64,000 bases of DNA from Nostoc punctiforme NIES-2108 (GTDB lineage Bacteria > Cyanobacteriota > Cyanobacteriia > Cyanobacteriales > Nostocaceae): assembly GCA_003326195.1 (NCBI GenBank), contig LXQE01000146.1:64223-128222 (forward strand). The letters are read 5' to 3'. Below the pieces are notes generated by a model. That model was not told the origin of the DNA, did no database searches, and was given only the letters and a program-made list of their open reading frames with translations. Of this stretch, positions 35,566-44,421 are shown piece by piece. A program made the position numbers and the translations under genes. The first letter of the stretch is position 1. Each line of letters opens with the position of its first letter.

Positions 35566-36165
35566 TTAGAAGGATGGAGCATACAACTTATCGCCGACAA
35601 TCTGGCGAATTGTCTCTACTAGTTGGCTGTATGCAAAGTTAGATAAAACTGGTTGTGCTGTTTCCAAGTGAATCGATTGATCTAAATCAATCCATGACTT
35701 GCAGCCGGCGTATTTGGCGTAATAGGGAATTTCTAGCTCTTGGGGTAGTTTATATGTCCGCAGAAGCAGAATACAAAGGGGTTGACGTGCTTTCCATTTG
35801 AGGCGATCGCTAATAAAATGCTCGTTCCAAATATGGAAGGGAAGTAAGCTGTTGACAATCGACTCGTCACTTACTGGCAAAATATCTGTAATTTCAGCCC
35901 AACTGCCAATGCGAACAGTTTCAGGATGCCAGCCTGATGTTACTGGATAGACATTATTGGCGTATTCAGCTTTCAGCATGAAAGCTTGTTGATGTTCACA
36001 AGTAGGGTAAAGCAAAATTTGCTTGTGGGCAACTTGGAAATGTCCATTTCGTTCGTGGATACCGCCTTTGCGGAGCAACATAATTGTTTTGCCACTTTCC
36101 AAGGCATTTATGGCAACTGCCCATTCTTTGAGGGCATGAAAAGTTGTAGTCAATTCCATCGGCAT
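35566..36165 (-). CDS. DUF1802 family protein
   Basis: 199 aa. Motifs FHALKEWAVAINALESGKTI, MLLRKGGIHERNGHFQVAHK and LYPTCEHQQAFMLK are those of DUF1802, a family of unknown function common in cyanobacteria. No membrane segments. MPMELTTT offers two adjacent Met starts. It is divergent from the aldo/keto reductase with an 80-bp gap. Confidence 0.85.
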   Translation of the reverse strand: MPMELTTTFHALKEWAVAINALESGKTIMLLRKGGIHERNGHFQVAHKQILLYPTCEHQQAFMLKAEYANNVYPVTSGWHPETVRIGSWAEITDILPVSDESIVNSLLPFHIWNEHFISDRLKWKARQPLCILLLRTYKLPQELEIPYYAKYAGCKSWIDLDQSIHLETAQPVLSNFAYSQLVETIRQIVGDKLYAPSF

Positions 36166-36244
36166 CTACTGTAACTCTGATTTAATTTGAAGCTAAGACT
36201 GATAAAGTATGTACCTGTCCAAGGTAATGAATTAGGAAGCAGTT

Positions 36245-37201
36245 ATGGAAAAGCGAACGCTAGGTACAAGTGAAGTCAAAATCACACCCATCCTCATGGG
36301 AACTTGGCAAGCTGGTAAAAGAATGTGGGTAGGAATTGAGGATGCTGACTCGATTAAAACCATCCGAGCCGCTTATGAAGCTGGGATCACGACAATTGAT
36401 ACTGCTGAAGTTTATGGTGAAGGACACTCAGAGCGAATTGTCGCTGAAGCTTTATCTAATGTGCGCGATCGCGTAGAGTATGCCACGAAAGTTTTTGCTA
36501 ATCATCTCAAGTATGAACAAGTAATTGAAGCTTGCGATCGTTCCCTAAGCAATCTGAAAACTGATTACATTGACCTTTACCAAATACATTGGCCCTCCGG
36601 CGCTTTCAATAGTGAAATAGTACCTATTGAAGAAACTATGAGCGCTCTTAACTCGCTCAAAGAGCAAGGTAAAATTCGAGCAATCGGTGTTTCCAATTTT
36701 TCTAGCGTCCAGTTAGCAGAAGCAGCAAATTATGGACGTATTGATAGTTTACAACCACCCTATTCTTTATTCTGGAGGCAGGTAGAACAAGATGCATTGC
36801 CCTATTGTATCGAAAACAATATTTCTATTCTTGCTTATTCACCTTTAGCGCAGGGATTGTTAACAGGAAAATTTGCTCTTGGTCATAAATTTGACCCAAC
36901 AGATAACCGTGCTAAAAATAAACTGTTTCAAGGCGAAAACTTTGAACGTGCCCAACAAGCGCTAGAAAAACTGCGTCCTATAGCCCTTCTTCATAATTGT
37001 ACCCTTGCTCAGTTAGCTTTAGCCTGGTTAATTGCTCAACCCCAAACAAATGCGATTGCCGGAGGACGTTATCCCGAACAAGCACGAGACAATGCATTAG
37101 CCGCCCAAATCAAGCTTTCTACCGCCGAATTGGCAGAAATTGATGCCATTGGACGTATTGTTACTGACCATCTAGATGACAATCAGATTATGTGGAATTG
37201 A
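36245..37201 (+). CDS. Aldo/keto reductase
   Basis: 318 aa TIM-barrel NAD(P)H oxidoreductase. The tetrad is visible: Asp and Tyr in TIDTAEVYGEGHSE, Lys in EYATKVFANH, His in YQIHWPSG. The cofactor-binding words IGVSNFSSVQLAEA and AIAGGRYPEQARDNALA are near normal for the family. It would reduce aldehydes or ketones; the substrate is unknown. Length is typical and the frame intact. Confidence 0.9.
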   Translation: MEKRTLGTSEVKITPILMGTWQAGKRMWVGIEDADSIKTIRAAYEAGITTIDTAEVYGEGHSERIVAEALSNVRDRVEYATKVFANHLKYEQVIEACDRSLSNLKTDYIDLYQIHWPSGAFNSEIVPIEETMSALNSLKEQGKIRAIGVSNFSSVQLAEAANYGRIDSLQPPYSLFWRQVEQDALPYCIENNISILAYSPLAQGLLTGKFALGHKFDPTDNRAKNKLFQGENFERAQQALEKLRPIALLHNCTLAQLALAWLIAQPQTNAIAGGRYPEQARDNALAAQIKLSTAELAEIDAIGRIVTDHLDDNQIMWN

Positions 37202-37401
37202 TGACAATGCAGTTGGGTTAGCCATCCCGATCCCTCCAAGATCCCTTCAACTTTCTTAAAAAGAGAGCTAGGGATCAAATTTATAGCTTGATATTGCAAA
37301 ATCTAACAAAACGTCAACTTTAGTAAACCAATGGCTGCAACTCACAATTTAAGTGATAATTTAAATACTAGGACACCAAACAAAATAAAACCAAACAAAA
37401 A

Positions 37402-37643
37402 GGGTCAATGACTTAGTGTCCCCTTGTCATCAGCCCAAGCAAAGTTCAGCATATCAAATGTGATATAAGTGGCAAAAAGCCTAATGTAGAAGGCAAAGCC
37501 AAATCCTAAAGCGGAAAAACGCAAGAATGCTGAGTTTGTTAGTTTTTTAGTCCACCCTAGTTATTAACTTTCAGCTAGTTAATTAGTTTAAAATTTGAAA
37601 TCTGTAAACTCGATAAAACCTGGTCAACCTCGACCAGGTTTTT
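37402..37643 (+). ncRNA. Candidate structured RNA ending at a strong terminator
   Basis: In a 635-bp gap (37202-37836). A hairpin pairs GGG with CCC and ATGAC with GTCAT (37402-37436). About 180 nt later comes a perfect 11-bp terminator stem AAAACCTGGTC / GACCAGGTTTT (37615-37642) with loop AACCTC and extra T. No gene ends between, but the aldo/keto reductase lies upstream on the same strand, so this may be only a long 3' region. Confidence 0.3.
37615..37643 (+). terminator. Rho-independent terminator
   Basis: Perfect 11-bp stem AAAACCTGGTC / GACCAGGTTTT, six-base loop, T tract. It resembles the terminator at 52134-52160 in layout. Confidence 0.75.
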
Positions 37644-37836
37644 GGTATTTTATTGTAATATGATTTTCTCGGTACGGCAGGGATTACCGGTGGGGCTTTG
37701 TTAGGCTGAGGAACGAAACCCAACCTACATCAGTATAATTTTTAGTCTTAACTGAACTGTATTGAAGCGTATTGGACTCTAGCTAATTTTCCAGCAGGGA
37801 ATAAAATAGGACAGCAACATATCCTGCTAGGAGAAT

Positions 37837-38559
37837 TTGATGAAAAATTATCGCTTTTTAAATAAAATTACTACAGCTATTATCTTAACCGCCCTTTGTT
37901 TTTCCTGTAAGTCTTCTGTTAGTAAAAATGTAGAACAGGCAAAAGCAACTGAGAAACCGAAGCCACAACAAAATCTGATCTATGGTGATTTAATTATTAA
38001 AGAACAATCAGATTATCTGATGATTCCTGTTAGTCTTACAGAGCAGAATGAAGATAAAGGAATTGATTTAAGCCTTTCACGTTCTTATGAAAATCAAAGA
38101 AATAACTCATTGTATAACATCATCTTTTATCAAAAGCAAGGTGGTGAAGCTCATCTTTTATTAAATAAAAAAGCCATTATCACCTTCTTCGATTTATTGG
38201 AGATAAAAGCGGCAAACAAGCCAACTACAAGAGTTTGGTTGTATAAAATAATTGACCAAGACACAAATACAGATAAAAAACTCAACGGCGAAGATGCTAC
38301 TATTGGCTATCTTTCTGATTTATCAGGTAAGAATCTCCAGCAAATTACCCCAAATAATACTCGAATCATCAGTTGGGTTGTTGTTCCCAGTCAAAATGCG
38401 ATTTTTCTAAAAATTCTTAAAGATTCAGATAATGATAAAAAGTTTACAGAAGAAGACAAAACAAATTTTGTGAGGGTTAACCTCGATAAAATCGGTATGG
38501 GAACTGAAATTATTAGTGACCAAATAGAGCAAGAAATTAAATCTTACGTTTTTAAATAA
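37837..38559 (+). CDS. Putative lipoprotein with EF-hand-like loops
   Basis: 240 aa with AGGAGAATTTG before the ATG. A signal peptide ends at a weak lipobox (LCFSC, Cys about residue 24), so a lipoprotein is likely. The mature part holds two Asp-rich loops like dockerin or EF-hand calcium sites: DQDTNTDKKLNGEDATIGYL and DSDNDKKFTEEDKTNFVRV. I know no named family. Calcium binding outside the cytoplasm is an inference from the loops. Confidence 0.7.
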   Translation: MMKNYRFLNKITTAIILTALCFSCKSSVSKNVEQAKATEKPKPQQNLIYGDLIIKEQSDYLMIPVSLTEQNEDKGIDLSLSRSYENQRNNSLYNIIFYQKQGGEAHLLLNKKAIITFFDLLEIKAANKPTTRVWLYKIIDQDTNTDKKLNGEDATIGYLSDLSGKNLQQITPNNTRIISWVVVPSQNAIFLKILKDSDNDKKFTEEDKTNFVRVNLDKIGMGTEIISDQIEQEIKSYVFK

Positions 38560-38563
38560 GTTT

Positions 38564-38599
38564 GTTCGTAGTAAGCGTCTGGAGGCGCTTACTACAAAC
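38564..38599. repeat. Inverted repeat (GTAGTAAGCG)
   Basis: GTTCGTAGTAAGCG pairs with CGCTTACTACAAAC with one mismatch. It is a relative of the longer repeat at 31272-31325 and directly follows the lipoprotein gene, possibly as a terminator. Confidence 0.6.
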
Positions 38600-38607
38600 C
38601 TTTAATC

Positions 38608-38711
38608 CAATACGCTTGGGTTAAGGGTTATTGGTGTAGATAATTGGTTTTTCAAGACGCGATAAATCGCGTCTCTACATGAGGGCTTTGTTGCTCATTC
38701 TGAACTGTATT
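38608..38711. repeat. Degenerate MITE-like element
   Basis: Starts CAATACGCTTGGGTTAAG and ends CTGAACTGTATT, like the element at 52218-52405. Inside is the dispersed hairpin AAGACGCGATAAATCGCGTC. The ends match only partly. Confidence 0.4.
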
Positions 38712-38716
38712 AACCT

Positions 38717-39643
38717 TTACAAAACCCAATCGCGTAAAAGTTGGTTTACTTTATCGGGTACTTCATCATGGGGACAATGACCTGCTGTTAAGAAATGCTC
38801 TGTCAATTCAGGACAATATTGGCGAAACTTTGGAGAACGTTCTCTAGTATTCATCCACGGGTCAGCTTCTCCCCACAACATCAATAAAGGACAAGTTAAT
38901 TGCTTTAGTAGTACATCAACTTTTTCCCCTTGAGGAGTGCTAAAAACTGAAACAAACACATCCAACGCACCCGGATCAAAAGCAGGACGAGAAATTTCTT
39001 CTACCAATTGGTCTGTAACTGCACTTTTATCAAGATATACCTTTTCTAAAGTTTGGCGAATTACCCAACGTTGTCGCACGTATTGAAATAACACAAACTG
39101 AGCTAAAGGTTGTTGAAACATCCACTTAACCGAGTCACCCAGTAATTTCTCTAAAGAAGAGGGTTGTTTGGGTGGCTGAATTTCGCTTTGCAAAGCTTCA
39201 GGTTCAGATGTGGGCTGGCTTTCACTAAAAGGCCCGGCACTATTGAGCAACACTAATCCAGCCGCACTGTCAGGACATTGGGCTGCAACACATAAGCAAG
39301 CATAACCACCAAGGGAATTACCTGCTAATACTGCTTTTTGACCAATCACTTCACTGATAAAATCATGGAGTTGGTCGCGCCACAAGTCGCCACCATACTG
39401 CAATTTTGGTTTTGCCGATCGCCCGAATCCCAAAAGGTCGATCGCAAATACTTCAAAATCTTGACACAATCCTGTGATATTCTTGCGCCAGTGGTCTGTA
39501 GAAGCACCAAATCCATGTACCAAAAGCAAGGGCGGACGTTGGCTTTGTTTCTCTCCCGCACGCACATAGTAAACGTTGTGCCCGCGCCACTGCCAATATT
39601 TACCAGGGATTGGAGTTGTAGAGGAGGCTGTAGTTACCTGCAT
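38717..39643 (-). CDS. Alpha/beta hydrolase
   Basis: 308 aa. Motifs: LLLVHGFGASTDHWRKNI (oxyanion loop), LAGNSLGGYACLCVA (nucleophile Ser), LLMLWGEADPWMNTRE (Asp) and TAGHCPHDEVPDKVN (His). This is the plastid/cyanobacterial hydrolase type related to pheophytinase-like and haloperoxidase-like enzymes; the substrate is uncertain. The group II intron sits 56 bp upstream of its start, in the region that should hold its promoter. Confidence 0.85.
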   Translation of the reverse strand: MQVTTASSTTPIPGKYWQWRGHNVYYVRAGEKQSQRPPLLLVHGFGASTDHWRKNITGLCQDFEVFAIDLLGFGRSAKPKLQYGGDLWRDQLHDFISEVIGQKAVLAGNSLGGYACLCVAAQCPDSAAGLVLLNSAGPFSESQPTSEPEALQSEIQPPKQPSSLEKLLGDSVKWMFQQPLAQFVLFQYVRQRWVIRQTLEKVYLDKSAVTDQLVEEISRPAFDPGALDVFVSVFSTPQGEKVDVLLKQLTCPLLMLWGEADPWMNTRERSPKFRQYCPELTEHFLTAGHCPHDEVPDKVNQLLRDWVL

Positions 39644-40252
39644 GATTTAAAGAAATGTTAAGTAGCTTTTAATAATTGTAGGCTAGGCGAGGGGATTGGT
39701 GCGATTCGTTGAGTAGCGAATTCCGGTATCCAGTCCGGGCATAACTACTCCAATCAAATCTAGAAATAGAAATGATTGAACTTTCAAAGATATACAGGTG
39801 AAAACCCTGTCCATTAGACTCAATGTGAACCCTTATCTGCCCACGATGACCCGACTCGGTTTCGGGAGGTCGAAGCTGGGAACAGGGCGCAATCAGATAT
39901 CCGTTGTGGGATAACACTGGCGCTAATAGGAAGCTCCTACGGTGAAACAGAGCCTAGAAAAGCAACCCACTCGCAAGCGGGGCACAACTCAAAACCCCCG
40001 ACTTTATCAGAGACAATTCCCGCCGCATTTTTCAGTCCAATAGCGGCAAGAGTCCAGGGAATCGGATGGTTGAATTGGCTACACCTAACGGAACATAACA
40101 ATCTCTTTGAAGGAACGAATAAAAACGAGTTGTGAGTCTTGGGACAGTCGAACCCCAGGTAGGCTAGACGAGAAGCGGAATCCTCACAAGTCGGGTAGGA
40201 CAGACCGTAATTGGTCTGAGGTGTTCAGAATACACAAACTCTAGAAGAGAAA

Positions 40253-41827
40253 ATGATTAGACACAGTTACAAAACTAGTGAATCTTGGAGAGCATTACCG
40301 TGGAAGAAATTTCGCCGTAACCTTTTCCGCCTTCAAAAGCGTGTGTACAAAGCGGTTCAAGTTGGAGACAAGCGGAAAGCCCGGTCACTCCAAAAGCTTA
40401 TTCTAAAATCCACCTCGGCTCGATTTCTTGCAATAAGACAAGTATCTCAGCTAAACGCTGGCAAAAAGACGGCTGGTATTGATGGTAAAAAATCCCTCTC
40501 ATTCGAGGAACGCTTCAATTTAGAAGAACTACTGAAAATGAATAGTGGAAATTGGAAGCATCAAGGACTACGGGAAATCCCCATCCCCAAAAAAGACGGG
40601 ACTACCAGAATGCTTAAAATACCAACCATCGCGGATAGAGCTTGGCAATGCCTAGCAAAATATGCCCTGGAACCAGCACACGAAGCCACTTTCCATGCAC
40701 GAAGTTACGGGTTCAGAACTGGGCGCTCTGCCCATGATGCTCAAAGGTACATTTACAATAACCTACGTTCTTCCTGCAACGGAATAGAAAAACGAGTAAT
40801 CGAACTCGATATCGAAAAATGCTTCGACAGGATTAACCACTCAACAATAATGGACGAACTCATTGCCCCCAAAGGCTTAAAACTCGGAATATTCCGATGC
40901 CTCAAGGCAGGAGTCAACCCAGAATTTCCTGAACAGGGAACACCTCAAGGGGGAGTGGTCAGCCCATTGCTAGCAAATATCGCGCTCAACGGGATTGAAA
41001 GTATACACCGACACCTCGATAAGCGAGGAGGCAGAATCACTGCTAAAACCTCAGTCAAACACATCATCGAGCCAACAGTCCGATATGCGGATGACATGGT
41101 TATTATACTCCGACCTGAAGATGACGCGACAGAGATACTTGAAAGAATCAGCGAGTTCCTCCGCAAACGCGGAATGAATGTAAGCCAAAAGAAAACCAAA
41201 ATTACCGCCGCGACAAATGGGTTTGATTTCCTCGGCTGGCACTTTAAAGTGCAGAGCAATGGAAAGTTCAGAAGTACTCCCTCAGTGGATAATTTCAAAG
41301 CTTTTCGTAAGAAAGTAAAACACATCGTCAACAACTCGAATTATGGTGCTACCACAAAGGCTGAGAAATTAGCCCCGGCAGTAAGAGGTTGGAGAAATTA
41401 CCATAAGTTCTGCAAGATGGACGGGTCAAGAAACTCGTTATATCACATCGAAACAAGAGCTTACAAGGTATTTAACAAGGAAACCAAGCAAAACCGCCAC
41501 TCTAGCAAGAAATTACTAGACAAGGCATTCCCAGCAGTTTCCTACTCCGAAAATAAACACGTCATGGTTCAAGGAACAAAATCCCCTTATGACGGAGATA
41601 CAGCCTACTGGAGTGAGCGCAACAGCAAGCTCTACGACGGTGAAACCTCTATTGCCCTTAAGAAGCAAAGCCATAAATGTGCTTCCTGTGGTCTGAAATT
41701 CATTGATGAAGAAAAGGTACATTTGCACCACATCGACGGAAATCACGCCAACTGGAAAAAGAAAAATCTTGAAGCAATTCACGAGAGTTGCCACGATTAC
41801 AAGCACATGAGCAAAAGCGCAAGCTAA
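40253..41827 (+). CDS. ltrA: Group II intron reverse transcriptase/maturase with HNH endonuclease
   Basis: 524 aa. Reverse-transcriptase blocks include IPKKDGTTRMLKIPTIADRA, IELDIEKCFDRINH, GTPQGGVVSPLLANIALNG and the catalytic VRYADDMVII. Maturase domain X follows (AVRGWRNYHKFCKM). The C-terminal endonuclease has zinc cysteines and HNH words: CASCGLKFIDEEKVHLHHID, then NLEAIHESCHDYKH. All domains are present, so it may still move. It helps the intron splice, nicks the target and copies the RNA into DNA. Cyanobacterial/chloroplast-like classes have this layout. Confidence 0.95.
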   Translation: MIRHSYKTSESWRALPWKKFRRNLFRLQKRVYKAVQVGDKRKARSLQKLILKSTSARFLAIRQVSQLNAGKKTAGIDGKKSLSFEERFNLEELLKMNSGNWKHQGLREIPIPKKDGTTRMLKIPTIADRAWQCLAKYALEPAHEATFHARSYGFRTGRSAHDAQRYIYNNLRSSCNGIEKRVIELDIEKCFDRINHSTIMDELIAPKGLKLGIFRCLKAGVNPEFPEQGTPQGGVVSPLLANIALNGIESIHRHLDKRGGRITAKTSVKHIIEPTVRYADDMVIILRPEDDATEILERISEFLRKRGMNVSQKKTKITAATNGFDFLGWHFKVQSNGKFRSTPSVDNFKAFRKKVKHIVNNSNYGATTKAEKLAPAVRGWRNYHKFCKMDGSRNSLYHIETRAYKVFNKETKQNRHSSKKLLDKAFPAVSYSENKHVMVQGTKSPYDGDTAYWSERNSKLYDGETSIALKKQSHKCASCGLKFIDEEKVHLHHIDGNHANWKKKNLEAIHESCHDYKHMSKSAS

Positions 41828-41836
41828 GAACATCGG

Positions 41837-41912
41837 GAGCCGTGTACACGGAAACGGGTACGCACGGATCTAACTGAGAGGTGCGGGGAATAATATCCCC
41901 CATCGACTCAAC
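41837..41912 (+). ncRNA. Group II intron domains V and VI
   Basis: Domain V is a 34-nt hairpin starting GAGCCGTGTACACGGAAACG and ending GTACGCACGGATC, with the catalytic AGC triad and GAAA tetraloop. Domain VI follows as a hairpin (GGTGCGGGG / CCCCCATCGACTC) that should hold the branch A. Confidence 0.85.
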
Positions 41913-41957
41913 CAGGCAGGCGAGCAGGGGGTATAAATGACAAATAACAAATGACAA

Positions 41958-42881
41958 ATGACTAAAAAAATTACAGGCAAAACTAAACTACTAGGGGTAA
42001 TTGGACATCCTGTGGAGCATTCACTGTCGCCAGTGATGCATAATGCTGCGTTAGCGCAGCTCGTCGTTCGCGTAGCGTCTCGTAGAGAAGACATCGCACA
42101 ATTAGGATTAGATTACGTTTATCTACCTTTTCCGATTGAACCACAGAATTTAGAGGTGGCGATCGCAGGTTTTGCGGCTGTTGGGGTTGTCGGCTTTAAT
42201 GTGACAATACCTCATAAACAAGCAATCATCCCCCTACTCTCGGAAATTACACCCCTGGCTCAAACTATCGGAGCCGTGAATACTGTTAGCCGCCAAAATA
42301 ACAAATGGGTAGGCACAAATACAGATATAGAAGGATTTATCGCCCCTTTGCAGACAACATATAAACAAGATTGGAGTCAGAAAGTAGCGGTAATTTTAGG
42401 CAATGGTGGTGCAGCAAGAGCTGTTGTAGCAGGTTGTATTCAGCTAGGTTTTGCCCAAATTCATGTTGTTGGGCGCAATATGCAGAGATTACAAGAATTC
42501 CGCAATAGTTGGAGCAATTCAACCCTAGCTGAAAAATTCCAGGTTCATCAATGGGAAGAATTACCAAAGCTCATTCCTCAAGCAAATCTGCTGGTAAATA
42601 CAACTCCGATTGGGATGTATCCCAAAGTCGATGAATCGCCTTTGAGTGTAGAAGAAATAGCAAATTTACCAACAGGTGCGATCGCTTACGATTTAATATA
42701 TATTCCTAAACCAACGCAATTTCTCCAGCAGGCTGAAAAACAAGGCGCAATTGCGATCGATGGATTAGAAATGCTAGTCCAACAAGGGGTAGCAGCATTA
42801 AAAATCTGGTTGCAGCAAGAAACTTTGCCTGTAGAAGTGATGCGCCAAGCGTTACAAAATCACCTGGGTTTGGGGGAGTGA
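41958..42881 (+). CDS. aroE: Shikimate dehydrogenase with a repeat-derived insert
   Basis: 307 aa, about 15-20 longer than usual. It reduces 3-dehydroshikimate with NADPH in aromatic amino-acid synthesis. Motifs: VIGHPVEHSLSPVMHNAAL, NVTIPHKQ (catalytic Lys), GTNTDIEGF (catalytic Asp), ILGNGGAARAVVAG (nucleotide loop) and DGLEMLVQQG. A 42-bp in-frame insert (42057-42098) adds 14 residues, Q through A, between NAALA and QLGLDYVYLPF; it consists of dispersed-repeat sequence. The start lies in ATGACAA heptamer repeats, and the group II intron ends about 46 bp upstream. Confidence 0.92.
   Translation: MTKKITGKTKLLGVIGHPVEHSLSPVMHNAALAQLVVRVASRREDIAQLGLDYVYLPFPIEPQNLEVAIAGFAAVGVVGFNVTIPHKQAIIPLLSEITPLAQTIGAVNTVSRQNNKWVGTNTDIEGFIAPLQTTYKQDWSQKVAVILGNGGAARAVVAGCIQLGFAQIHVVGRNMQRLQEFRNSWSNSTLAEKFQVHQWEELPKLIPQANLLVNTTPIGMYPKVDESPLSVEEIANLPTGAIAYDLIYIPKPTQFLQQAEKQGAIAIDGLEMLVQQGVAALKIWLQQETLPVEVMRQALQNHLGLGE
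42057..42098 (+). repeat. 42-bp dispersed-repeat insert within aroE
   Basis: Contains GTTCGCGTAGCGTCTCGTAG then AGAAG, the same words as the repeat inside the element at 46141-46278. 42 bp is twice 21. Removing it restores NAALAQLGLDY. Confidence 0.7.
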
Positions 42882-42885
42882 TAAA

Positions 42886-42976
42886 ACTTATTACCCCCCT
42901 TAATCCCCCCTTGCAAAGGAGGGAAATCAGATATCCGGTTCCCTCCCCTTTGCAAGGGGAGGGTTAGGGTGGGGTA
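42886..42976. repeat. Inverted repeat with CCCCTTGCAAAGG words
   Basis: Arms rich in CCCCCCTTGCAAAGGAGGG and CCCTCCCCTTTGCAAGGGG, between convergent aroE and pepP. Likely folds as a cruciform or terminator. A similar unit lies at 63591-63661. Confidence 0.6.
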
Positions 42977-42991
42977 AAATTTAGCGTAAAC

Positions 42992-44374
42992 TCAACCATT
43001 AACTAGATTCTCTACAGTATCAGCATCATTCGGCAATGCGGCCGTTAACACTTCGCTGCCTTCTGTAGTAACTAAAACATCATCTTCAATGCGAATTCCC
43101 CGGACATCGGCGAATTCAGATAAACGCTGCCAATTCACGACATTCTGATATTTTGAACGGACATTAGCATCATTTAAAATTGCTGGTACTTGATAAAAAC
43201 CAGGTTCAATTGTGACTAACATTCCTGGACGCAGTGGACGATTTAAACGCAGATAGCTTAAGCCAAAGCGATCGCTCCTTTCACGCCCCTCTTCATACCC
43301 AGCTAAATCGCCCAAATCTTCCATATCATGCACATCTAAACCCAGTAGATGACCAATACCATGAGGGAAAAACAGCGCGTGGGCATCAATTTCTACTAAA
43401 TCTTGGGGATTTCCTTGTAAAATGCCTAACTCTACTAAACCTTCAGCGATCGCTGTAGCCGCTAGCAGGTGAATATCCCCATACTCTACACCAGGCTGGA
43501 TTTTGGCAATGCAAGCATCATGGGCTGCCAACACCACATTATAAATATCTCTTTGGGTAGATGAAAACTTGCCCGAAACTGGCCAAGTACGAGTCACATC
43601 ACCTGCCCAACCCATCTCAGTTTCAGCACCAACATCGGCAAGCAGTAAATCACCTGGTTGCAAACTATGGTGATAATGCTCGTTATGCAAAACTTCACCG
43701 TGAACAGTGACAATACTGTTGTAAGAGGTGGTCATATTATGGGCAATAATTACCCCTTCCATCGCTGCCCGAACTTCTGCTTCTAGTTTGGCTTGGGGTG
43801 TTGCTGCCATCCCCGCTTTGTGAGCTTTGACGGTGACAGCCGCAGCTTTTCGCAACTCGCTTAATGCACCATCATCGTGAGTGAGGCGGAGAGAAACGAT
43901 CGCCTTAGCTAACTCCAAGTCAATTCCTTGGGGAGGACTTTGTGGTAAAACCCATTTATTTAATACCTGCGATTGCTGCGTCCAAGTAGCTGCATCTTGG
44001 ACAGCAAGTGTGGCAGCATTGTCTACCCAAGACTCTAATTCTGCCATTGGTCGAGCCACATCCGCCCCAATCTTCTCGGCTATTTCTTCGCGCGTTGGCA
44101 TTTCTCCATGCCAAAGGGCGCTACTGGGTGACGGATCGTCGATGAATAGTTCTAGTTTGCCCGCTTCTAGACGAATTGCCGCCTTTGGTAATGGTAGTCC
44201 GGCGAAATAAAGGAAATGACTGTTAGCACGAAATGGAAAGGAATTTGCCGGAAAGTTGCGCGGATTATTGCTACCTGACCACAGAATTGCGGGAAAATCA
44301 ATCAGCTTGGCTAATTGTTGCCGTCGGTGGCGTAAAGTCTCGCCGAGGGAAGTAGAAGTTTGTGGGATAAGCAT
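42992..44374 (-). CDS. pepP: Xaa-Pro aminopeptidase (M24B)
   Basis: 460 aa from ATG 44374; an upstream start at 44392 would add six residues. The N-terminal domain starts SLGETLRHRRQQLAKLIDFP. The creatinase-fold metal ligands are visible: Asp in LLADVGAETEMGWAGDVTRT (two), His in LFFPHGIGHLLGLDVHD, Glu in VTIEPGFYQVP and Glu in GIRIEDDVLVT. It removes the N-terminal residue before proline from peptides, with two Mn2+. The lipoprotein gene lies 47 bp upstream in the same direction. Confidence 0.92.
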   Translation of the reverse strand: MLIPQTSTSLGETLRHRRQQLAKLIDFPAILWSGSNNPRNFPANSFPFRANSHFLYFAGLPLPKAAIRLEAGKLELFIDDPSPSSALWHGEMPTREEIAEKIGADVARPMAELESWVDNAATLAVQDAATWTQQSQVLNKWVLPQSPPQGIDLELAKAIVSLRLTHDDGALSELRKAAAVTVKAHKAGMAATPQAKLEAEVRAAMEGVIIAHNMTTSYNSIVTVHGEVLHNEHYHHSLQPGDLLLADVGAETEMGWAGDVTRTWPVSGKFSSTQRDIYNVVLAAHDACIAKIQPGVEYGDIHLLAATAIAEGLVELGILQGNPQDLVEIDAHALFFPHGIGHLLGLDVHDMEDLGDLAGYEEGRERSDRFGLSYLRLNRPLRPGMLVTIEPGFYQVPAILNDANVRSKYQNVVNWQRLSEFADVRGIRIEDDVLVTTEGSEVLTAALPNDADTVENLVNG

Positions 44375-44421
44375 AAATGTAAACTCAAACAAAAGGATAA
44401 AGGTGATTGTTTTGCCTTTAT

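Larger units (their letters stand above)
39700..41912 (+). mobile_element. Group II intron, apparently full length
   Basis: About 2.2 kb. The 5' end is the canonical GTGCG at 39700. A structured non-coding region of about 550 nt (domains I-III) follows, then the encoded protein at 40253-41827 in domain IV, domain V at 41837-41870 and domain VI at about 41874-41912 ending near CTCAAC. It is a retrotransposing ribozyme. It lies between genes, in the region shared by the divergent hydrolase and aroE genes and pointing the same way as aroE, whose start is about 46 bp from the 3' end. The 3' junction is approximate. Confidence 0.85.
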
